64,000 bases of DNA from Aporrectodea caliginosa (GCA_020284085.1 JACEVL010000483.1:837505-901504); one strand, 5' to 3'. Shown: positions 12,200-23,171, numbered from the stretch's first letter. Notes: generated from the sequence alone by a model not told the origin. Numbers and translations are program-made.

Positions 12200-12290
12200 G
12201 GGGAGGGGATTACACTCTGGCACGAAGAGCGCACGGACGCGGGATCGCTCCCCGCTACCCTCCCAAAGGTCGACTCAGCCTTTCATTCGG
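12200..12290 (+). mobile_element. 5' head of a SINE, family 3, split by an RTE LINE
   Basis: CTGGCACGAAGAGC, GGACGCGGGATCGCTCCCCG (B-box-like) and CAGCCTTTCATTCGGCAGAT match the 5' part of the uninterrupted SINE at 30160-30395. The remainder of this copy lies 3.8 kb away at 16117-16268. Everything between is a later nested insertion. Confidence 0.75.
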
Positions 12291-12452
12291 CAGATCTTCT
12301 TTAAGTTCTCTGCCCTTCGGCAGGTTCCAACTTCCAATGAAGCCACTCTTCTCTGTGCTGTGCCTTTTCCTTTAATTCGCTGTATCCGTCGGCCATCCAC
12401 CCCAGCATCATCTGCCTCGGTCTTCCCCTCCCTCTTTTCACTTCCATTCTCC
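12290..12452 (-). pseudogene. RTE-like LINE, C-terminal segment
   Basis: On the minus strand the frame encodes [20 protein letters not shown], continues to [18 protein letters not shown] and ends at a stop near 12303. This is the usual C-terminal tail of RTE/CFDP2-like non-LTR proteins. It continues the minus-strand RTE reverse transcriptase at 14510-16086; a hAT-like element (12453-14509) separates the halves. The coding strand and protein order agree across the gap. Confidence 0.8.
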
Positions 12453-12485
12453 CATAGGCGGAGACTTGGTCTTGGGTTTGGGGGC

Positions 12486-12854
12486 ACCGGTGAAGGAGCG
12501 GCCGAAGGACGATCGGCGAGGCGCGCAGCGCCGAGCAGGGGAGGGGTTTGGGGGGGGCACATCCCCCTCCCCATCAAAACTTTTTTGAATTTCCACACTG
12601 TAATGGTAGCATTTTAAGCTGTCATCTGAACAAAATTGCTTTATTATTTGAGTGCTGATGAGAACCAGCTGTCACTCGTAGCTAACATGTAGTTTGAGTC
12701 GTGTTTGAGTTTGGGGGAGAGGTTTGGGGAGGGGATGTGACCTCACCCCATCTAAAAATTTTGAATTTCCACACTGTAATGGTAGCATTTTAACCCTGCC
12801 CCTGCTCGGCGCTGCGCGCCTCGCCGATCGTCCTTCGGCCGCTCCTTCACCGGT
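12486..12854. repeat. 56-bp perfect inverted repeat, GC-rich
   Basis: 12486-12541 and 12799-12854 are exact reverse complements over 56 bp (the first begins ACCGGTGAAGGAGCGGCCGA), separated by 257 bp. The right arm ends where the LINE coding sequence begins (SKAFDT at 12858). It could fold as a hairpin, or mark a duplicated sub-element inside the hAT. Confidence 0.9.
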
Positions 12855-14040
12855 TTCCAAAGCGTTCGACACGCTCCGCCACGCTACGCTTGCCATGAAG
12901 CTAGCAGCCTTAGAAGTTCCTGATAACATTTATAATTGGGTCGTCACCTACTTTGACAACAGAAGCCATGTCACACGCTTTGCTGGAGTGGTCTCAGACC
13001 CCGCTGAGATTAACGCTAGTATTGTGCAGGGCTCTGGTCTGGGTCCGTCTTCGTACGTAGTGGGGGCGTCGGATCTTAAAACCCGCACCAGCGCCAACTT
13101 TCTCAACAAATATGCCGATGACACTTATTTGTTAATTGGTTCCTCCCATTTGCAAACAGCAATCGGCGAATATGAAAACATCTCAACTTGGGCAAGAATG
13201 AACAATCTCCGACTCAACAAATCAAAGACACGAGAGATGGTCATTATGAGGAGGGGTCGTAAGGGCATCTTCGTCCCCCAGGTCATTCCCGAAGCCGAGA
13301 GAGTAGATGCAATCAAGGTCTTGGGAATTACCCTCCGCTCTGACCTAAGAATGACCTCACACGTGGACTCAGTAATAGCGGCATCTTCGTCGTCCATGTA
13401 TGCCCTGGGGGTCTTGCGATCGCATGGCCTCTGCCCACCATCACTGCATGTTGTTGCCAAGATGACAACCATAGCACAACTCATGTATGCCTCCCCGGCA
13501 TGGTGGGGCTATGCAACCGCCGAAGACAGAGGAAGAATAGAACAGCAGATAGCCAGGATGAAGCGCAGAGGCCTTATTGGCCCCGACGCTCCCACCGCTG
13601 CGGAGCTGGCGGATTCAGCTGATGGCCGATTATTCGCGGCTATTAACGCTAATGAAAGCCATGTTCTGCGAGGACTCTTTCCTCCAAGCCGCCCCCACCT
13701 CCGCTATGAGCTAAGACCGAGGCCACACGGTTTCCTCCTCCCAACCAAGGACGATCGCAATTTCATATCACGTGTATTGTTTAAAAATATCTACTAAATA
13801 CATTATCTCCGGTTTATACCATATTAGCTACCTCGTTTGTCGCCCTAACTAACATTGCCACTAGCCTAATTCTTCTTTAGTAACTAAATGTTAGAGCAGA
13901 GATAATATTTGCTATCTCAACCCATTTAATAATTAACTGTCAGAGCTTAGACAATTTTTCCTAGCTGTTACCTGTAACAAGTTGCGACCTGTCAGCTTGG
14001 TGTTGTGAATAAACGAAATTGATTGATTGATTGATTGATT
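12855..14040 (+). pseudogene. Jockey/CR1-group LINE, 3' half of reverse transcriptase
   Basis: From 12858 an open frame of about 310 codons runs to a stop at 13795-13797. It starts SKAFDTLRHATLAMKLAALE (block A without its upstream part), has ASIVQGSGLGPSSYVV (block B) and LNKYADDTYLLIGS (catalytic YADD), then MNNLRLNKSKTREMVI and a long C-terminal tail. The 3' UTR is about 200 bp, carries AATAAA near 14008 and ends in (TTGA)n. The ORF is open but 5'-truncated, lacking the endonuclease and the first RT blocks, so it cannot move by itself. The upstream in-frame Met lies in host repeat sequence and is not the true start. Confidence 0.85.
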
Positions 14041-14509
14041 GTCATCTGAACAAAATTGCTCTATAATTTGAGTGCTGGTAGGAACCAGCTGTCACTCGTA
14101 GCTTACATGTAGTTTGAGTCGTGTTTGAGTTTGGGGAGGGATGTGCCCCTCCCATTTAAATATTTTGAATTTCCACACTGTAATGGTAGCATTTTTAGCT
14201 GTCATCTGAACAAAATTGCTATATAGTTTGAGTCGTGTTTGAGTTTGGGAGGGGTTTGGGAAGGGGATGTGACCCCTCCCCATCTAAAATATTTTGAATT
14301 TCCACACTGTAATGGTAGCATTTTAAGATGTCATCTGAACAAAATTGCTTTATTAGTTTGAGTGCTGATAAGAACCAGCTGTCACTCGTAGGTATTATTA
14401 TTATATTCATGAAATATTTCATAAATATTGGGGGATATAAGCAGCTCCGTCCCCCCACCTCAAGTTTGGGGGGGACCGTCCCCCCTGTCCCCCTAAGTCT
14501 CCGCCCCTG

Positions 14510-16086
14510 CATTCTCCCTTCTATGATTTATTTCAGAAGGGAGTCTCCTCTTAATACGTGCCCCACCCAGTTCTTCTGTCTTTCTCTTATTGTTGTTATT
14601 AGCGATCGTTTTTCATCAACCATTTGTAGCACCTCGTCATTCGTTATATGCTTAGCCCAGCTCACCTTCTCCATCCTTCTCCAGATCCACATCTCAAAAG
14701 CTTCTAATTTCTTAATCTCTACTTTCCTGATGGTCCAGGTCTCTGACCCATACAGTGCCACACTCCATACCAGTGTTTTGACCAGTCTTTTCTTTAGGCT
14801 TTTATTTAGCCCTCCTCTCAACAATTCTCCTCTTTTCGTGAATGCATCTTTTCCCATTGCTATTCTTCGTTTCACATCGCTTTGACACCTTGCATCTGTT
14901 GTTATCATGCTTCCCAAGTAACAAAAGCTCTTGACCTGTTCCACCTCCTCACCGTTGATTTTTATTTTCTCTGTTACCTCCCCCTCCTCTCGGCTTATCC
15001 TCATACTCTTTGTCTTTCCAATGTTGATTTTCATGTTGTATGTCTTTGAGGTCAGATTTAATTTGTCCATCATCTTCTGTAGCCCTGCCTGTGTCGTCGC
15101 CAGCATTGCTTGATCGTCAGCAAATCTTAAGCCTTCCTCCTACCTTTACTCCTTCCTCTATCTCCTCCATTGCCTCCTGTATTAGCTCCTCTATATATAT
15201 ATATGTTAAAGAGGAGTGGTGACAGAGGACATCCTTGTCTCACTCCCCTTCCAATTTCTCCTTCCTCTGAGCATTCTCCATCTATTCTTATCTTTACTTT
15301 CTGGTTCATATAGAGGTTCCCTATAAGCCTCCTATCTTTCCAGTCGATTCCTCTTCGTCTCAATGCAGTCATCAGTTTCCTCCAATCTACCCTGTCAAAC
15401 GCATTTTTATAATCCACAAAACAGATGTAAACCTCTTGTCCATACTCTACACTTCTTTCTGCCAGGACCCTCAGTGATCCGATGGCGTCTCTTGTACCCC
15501 GACCCTTTCTGAACCCAAATTGATCTTCTCCTAATCCTTTGTCAGCTTCTACCTTTGCCTGTATTCTTTTTGTTATTATCTTTAGCATAATCTTGGCTGA
15601 GTGTGGCAGTAAGCTAATTGTTCTGTAATCCTTACAAGTTGTTGCATTGTTCTTCTTCTTTATGGGTATCATAATGGTCTTTAGAAAGTCTTCGGGCCAC
15701 TTCCCAGTGTTATATATATGTATTGGCATAATCTTATTAGTTCTCCTGTTGCTTTTTCTCCTAGATTTTTTAAGATTTCGGCTGGAATGTTATCTGCCCA
15801 TTCTGCTTTGTTGTTTTTCATGTCACTGATTGCTGCCAATACCTCATCTTTTAACACCTCAGGCCCAATATCTTCCCCTGTCCCCATGTACGGTCCATCA
15901 TCCAGGTTCTTCGGTTTTTCCTGACTCTGGTATAGTTCTTCTACACATTCTTTCCATCGATTTCGGATCTCTTCTGGATCCTGCAGCATCTTACCTTCCC
16001 TATCCTCTACTGCTATTCCTCCTTCCCTTGTTGGTTTCTTTGTCATCTTCCTCACTTTTTCCCAACTCTTATTTTCTCTTTACAAG
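14510..16086 (-). pseudogene. RTE-like LINE reverse transcriptase (5' part of nested copy)
   Basis: Minus-strand frames give, in order: a linker with RNRWKECVEELYQ; RT entry motifs (KDYRTISLLPHSAKIMLKII); FGFRKGRGTRDAI; ICFVDYKNAFDRVDWRKL; RGVRQGCPLSPLLFNIYI; ADDQAMLATTQAGLQKMM; and a long tail with FCYLGSMITTDA, YGSETWTIRK and KNWVGHVLRGDSLLK. This is the block order of RTE-type elements. At least two frame breaks (near 15720 and 15185) show it is dead. It is 5'-truncated near 16086, and its C-terminus continues at 12290-12452 beyond the hAT insertion. Confidence 0.88.
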
Positions 16087-16116
16087 GTTTTCTCTGGATG
16101 ACGACCTCAGAGGCCT

Positions 16117-16268
16117 TGCAGATAGCGTTGGTAAAATTAGATGTAGGACGTGATGGGCGCCTTGCATGGCTGCCAAACAGTTAAATTCGACTCCTGTAAT
16201 AACTTGTGATCATCCGTTCATAATATGATTTGTAATCATCCTGCGTTGTGTCATTTTGAAAATCGCGA
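16117..16268 (+). mobile_element. SINE family 3, 3' body (rest of the split copy)
   Basis: GCAGATAGCGTTGGTAAAAT, GGGCGCCTTGCATGGCTGCC and ATTCGACTCCTGTAATAAC match the body of the SINE at 30160-30395. GCAGAT at the break is shared with the head at 12285-12290 and could be the RTE target duplication. Confidence 0.75.
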
Positions 16269-16275
16269 AGGTTAA

Positions 16276-17242
16276 CCCTCGGGCTACCAAGGGGGGGTGG
16301 TTGCCACCCCCTACGTTTTTATGAAATTTTTTTGTTTCCATATGGAATATAATTTTGGCATTTTAGGTAGCTGTAGCAGATTCATTGGCGCACATTTTGA
16401 GGTAAACATCATGGTCGTAGCCCACGCCATTCAAAAGTTATACCTGATATACCCGAGGCACCAGGGGGGGTGGATACCACCCCCTCCCTAGATTTTCGAA
16501 TATATCTTATCCGTCATTTAATATTAAGAGAAACAAATTATACCATTCTATAGAGGGAATGTGGGGCTACATTTCTCTGGTCACTGAGTTGACCTGAGAC
16601 AACCGGAAGTGCTCAAAATAAATAATAATACGCGTAACATGCGTGAAAAATGGCTAAATGGAAGCACTCCCCCCTTTGTTTTTTGTCTGTAGCGTATTCA
16701 TTTGTCTTCCTGGAAGAGAAACAAAGATACCATTCTTTAGAGGGAATGTAGGGCTTCATTTGCATACCTACATCTTTGTCTTGTGAATACCGGAAGTGAT
16801 CAAAATAAATAATAATACGCGTAATCTGTGTGAAAATGGCTGAATACAGCATTACAACGTAAACCGATATATATTTATGGATATATATGTATGGATGTAC
16901 ATTTATACTATATAAACATGTTTAGGGATGATTATGTGTATCTTTTATACATAGATTAGTTTCAAAACACACATAATCTTACATTTGTTTATCCAAAAAG
17001 TACAAAATGTACGCAATAATATAAAATATTGCTAATTAATGGGTTCCATTGTTAAAAGTGATGTAATTTCGAGGTGCATTCACATAATGTACAACTAAAT
17101 ATACCATTCTGTGCAGAAATGAATGCTGAATCCAATGCTATATTACAAGTTATGATATGTGAAACTAAACACGAAATCCAGGGGGTGGTAACCACCCCCC
17201 CTTGGTAGTCAGTGTTACAAAAAAAGCTTGGTAGCCCTAGGG
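16276..17242. mobile_element. piggyBac-like MITE
   Basis: TTAA flanks both sides (16272-16275 and 17243-17246). The ends are inverted repeats: CCCTCGGGCTACCAAG on the left and CTTGGTAGCCCTAGGG on the right. TTAA targets and CCC...GGG ends are hallmarks of piggyBac elements. Subterminal GGGGGTGGT blocks are also inverted. Two direct copies of a roughly 125-bp block (16530-16655 and 16717-16845, with ATAATAATACGCGTAA) lie inside. There is no transposase. Confidence 0.88.
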
Positions 17243-17246
17243 TTAA

Positions 17247-18312
17247 CCTGAATTCATAAAATTAACCCTTCTTTCTGACAACCGACGACAGGTCCAGTTA
17301 TGCATATAATTACACATAAATAGACACACAACAAATATTATGCATACAGAAACAGCGCATGCTTATCCATATATATTATAGTACTTTATTATGCTGAATT
17401 AGCTTATATCGTTCTATGGTCGTTTTTCATGTGATGTCTGTTCTTCACTTGTCTACCGTTTTAGTTCAGAAATAATTTCAGCGCTTCATTTATTACATTT
17501 ATAGCATGATAATCATGGATGGATTAGCAGGATCACTTCTACAACGATCGGCCAACGCATAAAGTCCATTATCAGTATGCTTATCTGTTACCCTCACCTC
17601 CGTGAGCAACATGTTTTGTAGTAGATGAACAAGATAATATGCTTGGTTTATTATCAACTATGTGTGCAACACATGTATTGTTGCAGAAGGTAGGGGGAGC
17701 CGAACTATAACTATTATACGACGTCTTAGATTATTAAGAAAACAAAATGAAGGCGATTTCCGGTCAATTATTGAAAAGCATTGGCATTAGTTAAATCTAA
17801 ATGTCTGACCTTTTCAGTTCAAACCATCTTCTGATTTTACCAAACTTAGAGCCTTAGAGCACAGCTCTTAAGCAGATCAGTCACCATAGCCTATAATTTA
17901 TATTCCTATACAAGTAGTTTTATGTAATTATACAGTTTATAGCACGTATAAAGTTGTCGACTAATGAAGTCGCCTGATCAGTTAGGCTCACTGATACATC
18001 AGAAGCATCGTGATTGCTTTGTTTTACCTTCATATCAGACCAGATGCATGTGACTAATGTCATCTTTTAGCAGGAAAAAAAACGTCTTGCACACAAACAA
18101 ACGTTCGCTTACTGTAGTTCAATCTGTGAACTACAAGAAGTAGAACCAATAACTTGTTTAATGGCAGTCTTAGCATATCTTTAACGGTTACAGATATTTA
18201 AACTATTGGGAAGTGTTTTGCGAATGACTGATGATAATTTTAAGTTTTCGAAGCGATCACAAGTGTTGCAACCGTAGTGCTTGTTATGACGACTGATGTT
18301 TTTGTACTCCAG
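17247..18312. other. Sequence upstream of tropomyosin exon 3, no gene seen
   Basis: I searched for tropomyosin exon 2 (126 nt, ending in an AAxKAxD-type heptad) and for a short-isoform start exon. None is visible here or further left. The last bases (TTTGTACTCCAG) are the acceptor of exon 3. Confidence 0.5.
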
Positions 18313-18446
18313 GCCGAGGGCGAAGTACAGACACTTACGAAGAAAGTGCGTGAATTGGAGGAGAACTTTGAACAGACGGAAACCAGGCTTCAATCCGCAT
18401 CTGAAAAGCTCGAGGAAGCGACGAAGGCGGCCGATGATAGTGAGAG
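18313..18446 (+). CDS. tpm: Tropomyosin exon 3 (residues 81-125)
   Basis: Tropomyosin is the coiled-coil dimer that lies along actin filaments and controls myosin and other actin-binding proteins. This 134-nt exon encodes a segment starting AEGEVQTLTKKVRELEENFE and ending EEATKAADDSER, which aligns heptad for heptad with residues 81-125 of animal tropomyosins. The acceptor is CTCCAG and the donor GTAAGT. The final Arg codon is split (AG|A, phase 2), exactly as in the vertebrate exon of the same length. Exons 1 and 2 (80 residues) must lie left of the window or be missing from the assembly. The following intron (18447-22205) contains two LINEs and two hAT-like elements. Confidence 0.95.
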
Positions 18447-18629
18447 GTAAGTTCTAGATGGCAGTGCTCTGAATGGATTATCCAGTGAATTATGATTTTC
18501 GGTCGCAAATTTACTCGAAGCGACCATCGAAACCTTTGAAATTATGATAACGGCGCTATAGAAGTCGTCTAATTATACTTCATTATATTAGACTAAATTA
18601 ATATTCAACGAGCGGTTTACGAACATAGA

Positions 18630-19205
18630 TCATGGCTGCTTCTGCTCTAATCAACAATGAGTTCTTGAAGAGAAGACGACCTCTCCAAACAGCTTACAGC
18701 TCCATTGATCATCTTCTCCATGTTGTTAAATAAATCTCCTCCAGGAAGACCTTAAACCTGCTGCTATTGAATCTTCCTAAAACTGAATTAATTCTTATAG
18801 GCGTCCGAGAGCAACTCAAAAAAAAATCCCTAAAATTTGACTCTGTATCCACCCACACATTCATTGCAAATTCTCCTGTCCTCAAACTAGCTGTGATTTT
18901 TTTACCAGAAGCTTAGCTTCTCCGATCACATCACCCATCTTTCCCGCTCCTGCTTCATGCACATCAGTGACCTTCGTAGAATCTGCCCTATACTCGACTT
19001 AAAAACTGCATCTACAATCGCTACATCTGTAATTAACTCCAAATTAGATTACTGTAATGCTCTTTTCCTGAACATAGACATCACTCAAATGAACCGCCTC
19101 CACACTATTCAGAATGCACTCGCCCGTGCTGTCACCAAAGCCCCCAAACACCACCACATCTCTTCTGACCTGAAATCACTCCATTGGCTCAAAATTCATT
19201 AACGA
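18630..19205 (+). pseudogene. CR1-like LINE (GATTAC-tail family), 5' part of split copy
   Basis: A frameshifted + strand frame includes PKTELILIGVREQLKKK, a degraded LxVIF...LRSHH stretch, then CFMHISDLRRICPILDLKTA, a leucine/asparagine-rich stretch with LDYCNALFLNIDI, and NRLHTIQNALARAVTKAPKH up to SLHWLKIH. These are C-terminal CR1-type motifs. The copy is split by a minus-strand LINE at 19208-19650 and resumes to about 20090. A sister copy lies at 27890-29392. Confidence 0.85.
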
Positions 19206-19207
19206 AT

Positions 19208-19650
19208 CGAATATTCATTCATTCATTCAGAGCATTTATATAGCGCCCCTTCAAGAAACTACTCAGGAGCGCTCCCAGCCCAGCCACGACTAAAGAAAAA
19301 GACTTGAGGGACTTGTAGAACCCTGTCAGATGGCTTACAAGTAAAAAATGGAGCTTAAGTGGTAGGTCATTCCAGATGGAAGGGCCAACAACCGAGAAAG
19401 CACGGCGCTGCCTAATAGCCAAGCGAGTCCGTGGAACAAGGAACTCACCCCTCATCGCAGAGCGAAGCACCCGACGCGCTTTCTCACTGGGCGGCAAAGA
19501 TCACGCAAGTAAGATGGAGCGCAGCCAAGAACACAACGAGAAACCAGAGCAGCAATGCGATATGAGATCCGCTGAGACACAGGCAGCCAATGCAACACAT
19601 CACGCATGTATGCAGAGACAGGAGAGTACTTATATAAAGTACTTGAATAT
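19208..19650 (-). pseudogene. LINE 3' end (GCGCTATATAAAT-tail family) inserted in another LINE
   Basis: On the minus strand the coding tail contains VLHWLPVSQRISYRIAALVS, CVLGCAPSYLRDLCRPV, then in another frame EFLVPRTRLAIRQRRAFSVV, GPSIWNDLPLKLHFLL and FYKSLKSF, ending GRYINALNE. That is a typical CR1/L2 C-terminus. The 3' end reads AAGGGGCGCTATATAAATGC and then (GAATG)n. GAATAT at 19207-19213 and near 19644 may be the target duplication. Its 3' 45 bp are shared with SINE family 1. Confidence 0.88.
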
Positions 19651-20090
19651 AAAGTCAAATGACTCCCCTACAACACACTTCAACCCTCCCAGCCCTCCGA
19701 TCTCCGCCAGTTGTTAACCCCGTTCCTCTTCCATCCTCACACTGACTGCTTCGTCCTTCCTTAACTTTATCACTTTAATTATTTGCAAATCGTTCCATAT
19801 GTACCGCCTCTTTGGCGGTACATACCACCAGTGCTACGACAAATATCCGGTCCATCCCATGAACTCACCAAAACCCTTACTACCTCTCCAAGGGCTTCCA
19901 CTCAAAACTGAAAACACTGCTTTTTGACAGATCCTATCTCGATTCCTTCACTTCCCCTCACCTCCCTCGACATTTCAACTCTACACATCATCCACCTTAG
20001 CCGTCTGACTGTCTGTCTGCCTGACTCTCCGGATCTTAACCTCTGCCTATCGGGTTTGTTTTGATTGAGCGCCTGCGAATAAGATGGTTC
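19650..20090 (+). pseudogene. CR1-like LINE (GATTAC-tail family), 3' part of split copy
   Basis: It continues the LINE at 18630-19205. Degraded sequence resembles the PSDLRQLLTPF region, then the PLWRYIPPVLRQIS region and FHSKLKTLLFDRSYLDSF, ending near FVLIERLR. The same order of motifs appears at 28860-29330. Stops and shifts show it is dead. Confidence 0.75.
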
Positions 20091-20258
20091 CCGCGTCATC
20101 GTCATTCTTGTCATTAAGGGTAGCAAAACCGTGTTTATCAGGAGCAAAACATTTTCCATATACACACATTACATTAAACTTTGTAAATCGAAGTTCCGCA
20201 TGTTCGTTCTTTCTTGGGTTCGAAATAAGATGAATATTCATGTAAAGTACCGTCGGAT

Positions 20259-21021
20259 CAGGGCCGTTTTATACACTAGGCACAGTAGGCACTGTGCCTA
20301 GGGCCTACGAACATTTCAGGGGCCTACGAAAGTCTGAAAATGATATATTGAAAAAAAACAATTTTAATGATTGAATTTGATGCGAAAATGAAAAAATGGA
20401 AATTTCAAATTCTAATTTAATATTTTTTTTAATTGTACTGAAACAGTTTATCTTTAAGACATTAATAAAAACTTTAAGTTGATCTGTGCAATAGCGTATA
20501 CTATGTGAACTTCACGGCTCTTTGCATTTGCAAGATCTCTTATAACAGAGGTGTCAAAGAGCCGTTCGCGGGCCATTTCTGGCCCACGGAATAATGCCTA
20601 AAGACAACAATTTCAGAATAAATGTTTAAATTTGTCATTATTAAGGCTTAATGTGTTTTATTTGCTGTTTGTGACTTTTAATGAAGCCTATAAGGTCAAA
20701 ATTAAGAGTTTAAACCTAATTTGACTGTTTGAATCCTAAAAGACTGTACCATTTAAGATTTAGTTTTGCAAAAACTTTCCGGGGACGGGCTCACCGAGCT
20801 CCCTCCTAGCTCTCTATCCCATTTTGCCCAGAAGCCTTCGACACCGTGACCCACAACTTGTTGGAAAAATATTGCCACTGGCCCGCCATTAAAAACGGGT
20901 TGACTTACAACGTCTTCAGCTGTAATTTCCTGCATTAACTCGGTTTCAATTTCGAAGCTAACAGTTGGGGCCTACGAAAGCATGAGTGTCTAGGGCCTAC
21001 GACGACCTAAAAACGGCCCTG
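20259..21021. mobile_element. hAT-like element in tropomyosin intron 3
   Basis: The ends are CAGGGCCGTTTT and its reverse complement AAACGGCCCTG, flanked by an exact 8-bp duplication CGTCGGAT (20251-20258 and 21022-21029). The inner ends repeat GGGGCCTACGAAAG in inverse orientation. The 763-bp element has no intact transposase; 20755-20935 may be decayed coding sequence. The 8-bp duplication and CAGGG ends indicate hAT. Confidence 0.9.
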
Positions 21022-21329
21022 CGTCGGATACCACATGAAGTGAAGTTATAAACTTTTAATACATGTACGGCAAATGCGCTTTTTGTTATAAAATTATGCA
21101 TATACTGTATTTCATGTATAAGTCCTAGCTGTAAGACAAACTCTGCGCTATTTCCACCGACTGGATTATACTTGTTAACTTCTACGCCTTTAAATTTTTT
21201 CAGCCGAAACACAACACCGTCAAAGTTCTTCTGCCTCTTTCTCTCTGGTCTTCTGGCAACCGGATTTTGCCCTTAACATAACTTGGGGCCTATCTCTGCA
21301 ACTCTTCTTTGGCGCATGGTTCTATTACG

Positions 21330-21480
21330 ACCTCACACAAACTGGCTGCTGTTGTTTCATCCATCAAGTCCCTAGCGCCCCATTTAACTTAAGGCCCATC
21401 TCTAACCTTTCCTTCCTTTCCAAGCTCTTGGAAGAACTGATGTCTTTCAAGCCCTTGACCATGGTCATGTCACCCTACTC
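21330..21480 (+). pseudogene. Short CR1-like LINE reverse transcriptase fragment
   Basis: The + strand reads APFNLRPISNLSFLSKLLEE, a conserved N-terminal RT block (NxRPISNLSFLSKLLER) of CR1/L2-like elements, then decays. Confidence 0.65.
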
Positions 21481-21624
21481 GCTGTGTACGTCATCAGCAC
21501 AGCACAATGGACCACTCTATCCTCCTCAGCAGTCTTGCTCTTGTTCTTCTTGTTCTTGTTCTTCTACTTCTTGTTCTTCTTCTCAAAATATTGCAGTTTC
21601 AAATACCGATGTTACACTGTATAG

Positions 21625-22000
21625 CAGAGGTGGGCAACGGTTCCCAGAGGCCGGCCCCGGCCCCGGCCCCTGGGGACCGGATGATATGTCTTTTATGTCA
21701 GCATTGTACGTGGCACTTGGGAACTTTTTACCCGTTTTTATGTATTTCAAAAACTGATTAAACTTAATAAATATATTTTTTACTTTAATGTAGGACTGTA
21801 GATATTAGGATAATTAGGGTTTCGTCATAAAAATCATTTACTTTAACGGTTATTCTGCAATATTAGTTTGAATAAAATTAATATTGTCTCATTTTCTGGA
21901 GCAAATGAATCTGCAGAAATTAGCCCGCAACTGGCACATGGCCTCTGAGCTGCCCTTAAGATCTTAGGGCGGCCCTCTGAAAAGAAGTTGCCCATGCCTG
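21625..22000. mobile_element. hAT-like MITE
   Basis: The left end CAGAGGTGGGCAAC is mirrored by GTTGCCCATGCCTG at the right. The flanks CTGTATAG and CTGTAGAT share their first five bases and may be a mutated 8-bp duplication. The inside has a GGCCGGCCCC-rich end and an AT-rich core without coding sequence. Confidence 0.7.
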
Positions 22001-22205
22001 CTGTAGATCACAAAGTGCGTGTGTCAAGGTCTTAGACACTAGAAACGCGACCTTTACTAGCTGCTTCTTGTTCATTTGGTGTGATCATGTATTCTGAAAG
22101 CTATAATATGTATTCGATTGGCGAAATGTGTTTATGAATTCGAAGGCGAAACTAGTGCTCTAACTAATCATGTATGCGACAAGTTAATGGTGCATAATTT
22201 CTCAG

Positions 22206-22323
22206 AGGAATAAAGGTATTGGAGAACCGTAACGTCAATGATGTCGAGCGAATCCAGCAACTTGAGAAGGAGCTGGAAGAGACAATTCTTCTTGGAGAAG
22301 AATCCGATCGAAAATTCGAAGAG
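22206..22323 (+). CDS. tpm: Tropomyosin exon 4 (residues 125-164)
   Basis: The 118-nt exon starts with the base completing the split Arg codon and encodes GIKVLENRNVNDVERIQQLE, continuing to GEESDRKFEE. This aligns with residues 126-164 of animal tropomyosins (GMKVIE... to ...DRKYEE). The acceptor is TTTCTCAG and the donor GTCAGT (phase 0). The length equals that of the vertebrate exon. Confidence 0.95.
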
Positions 22324-22729
22324 GTCAGTTTCACATGCGAACGGAATTGTCGTTATAGTGATCTAGTGCTTATTTTACAATAATCTGTTACCTGTAATCT
22401 TGTGCTCGTTTGATACAGTGAATGTAGACCTACGTACTAACAGACTAGCATGACTAATACACTGATAATGACTGATCGACACAACTTGATCAGATTGGAT
22501 AAACCTGTATGTAGTGCTTGATCGGAATTCGTACTGAACGTCATTTGAGCCAGTATCGGATGACACGGTTAGAGCGTTTTGGTCTTGATCAATTAGCAAT
22601 GACTACACGGCCATCGTTTCCTGCCTGTCGCTCTTCGTCATGTTATCAGGTACCTGGTGTCAAACAAGTGCCTGTCACATAGGAAAATCAGGCTTCTATG
22701 TCTGTCTGTTTTCTCTCTTTTTCGTGTAG

Positions 22730-22800
22730 GCATCTCGACAACTGGGGGTAACCGAGAATGATTTGTCCAGAGCGGAAGCTGGACTTGAAACTGCTGAAGC
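22730..22800 (+). CDS. tpm: Tropomyosin exon 5 (residues 165-188)
   Basis: The 71-nt exon reads ASRQLGVTENDLSRAEAGLE then TAEA, matching the conserved ARKL...E.DLERAE... heptads. The acceptor is TTCGTGTAG and the donor GTACGT; the last Ala codon is split (GC|G, phase 2). Size and phase agree with the conserved exon 5. Confidence 0.95.
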
Positions 22801-23171
22801 GTACGTCCATTTTATGGCTCTAAGCATTCAACAAGTTCTCTATAAGAGCTGTCTGCAATTTTTTATGCAAAATAATCGTAGCCTAACCGTAAACTCAAAA
22901 TTTATAGAGTGCCACTCTAAAGCTAAGCGCAGGGCACCAGCTTATTGACGAGCGCTTACATACACTGCTTCAGTCGAATCTGAAGACTTATATGGTGCCG
23001 TTATAATACTAGAAACCGTTGTGGTCGATGATCGGCGATCGCATTTGAATAGTTAGCACAGAAGTCAATAATCATAATCCGCTAGACAAAATTGAAGTCA
23101 AGCGAAGTCAACTCAGAGACCGAAATCTGTTAAACCGAAATATAAAAAATGAGGTTTGAGTTAGCCTACAT

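Larger units (their letters stand above)
12453..14509. mobile_element. hAT-like non-autonomous element inserted in an RTE LINE
   Basis: Left terminus CATAGGCGGAGACTT and right terminus AAGTCTCCGCCCCTG are imperfect inverted repeats. The 8-bp sequence CATTCTCC flanks both sides (12445-12452 and 14510-14517), the duplication size made by hAT elements. The inside is built of 150-180-bp tandem units, each containing GTCATCTGAACAAAATTGCT and TTTCCACACTGTAATGGTAG (near 12590-12680, 12770, 14040-14200, 14200-14400). No transposase is present. A LINE (about 12855-14040) is inserted between tandem units. Confidence 0.8.

Noticed and set aside
12198..12929. Overlapping open frames with [11 protein letters not shown] on both strands
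   Set aside because: They are caused by the 56-bp GC-rich inverted repeat and flanking transposon DNA, with no independent protein motif.
21428..21761. Cys/Ser- and Leu-rich frames near 21.5 kb
   Set aside because: They overlap a CTTGTTCTT-type simple repeat and the GC-rich end of a hAT-like MITE; only the upstream LINE block is real.
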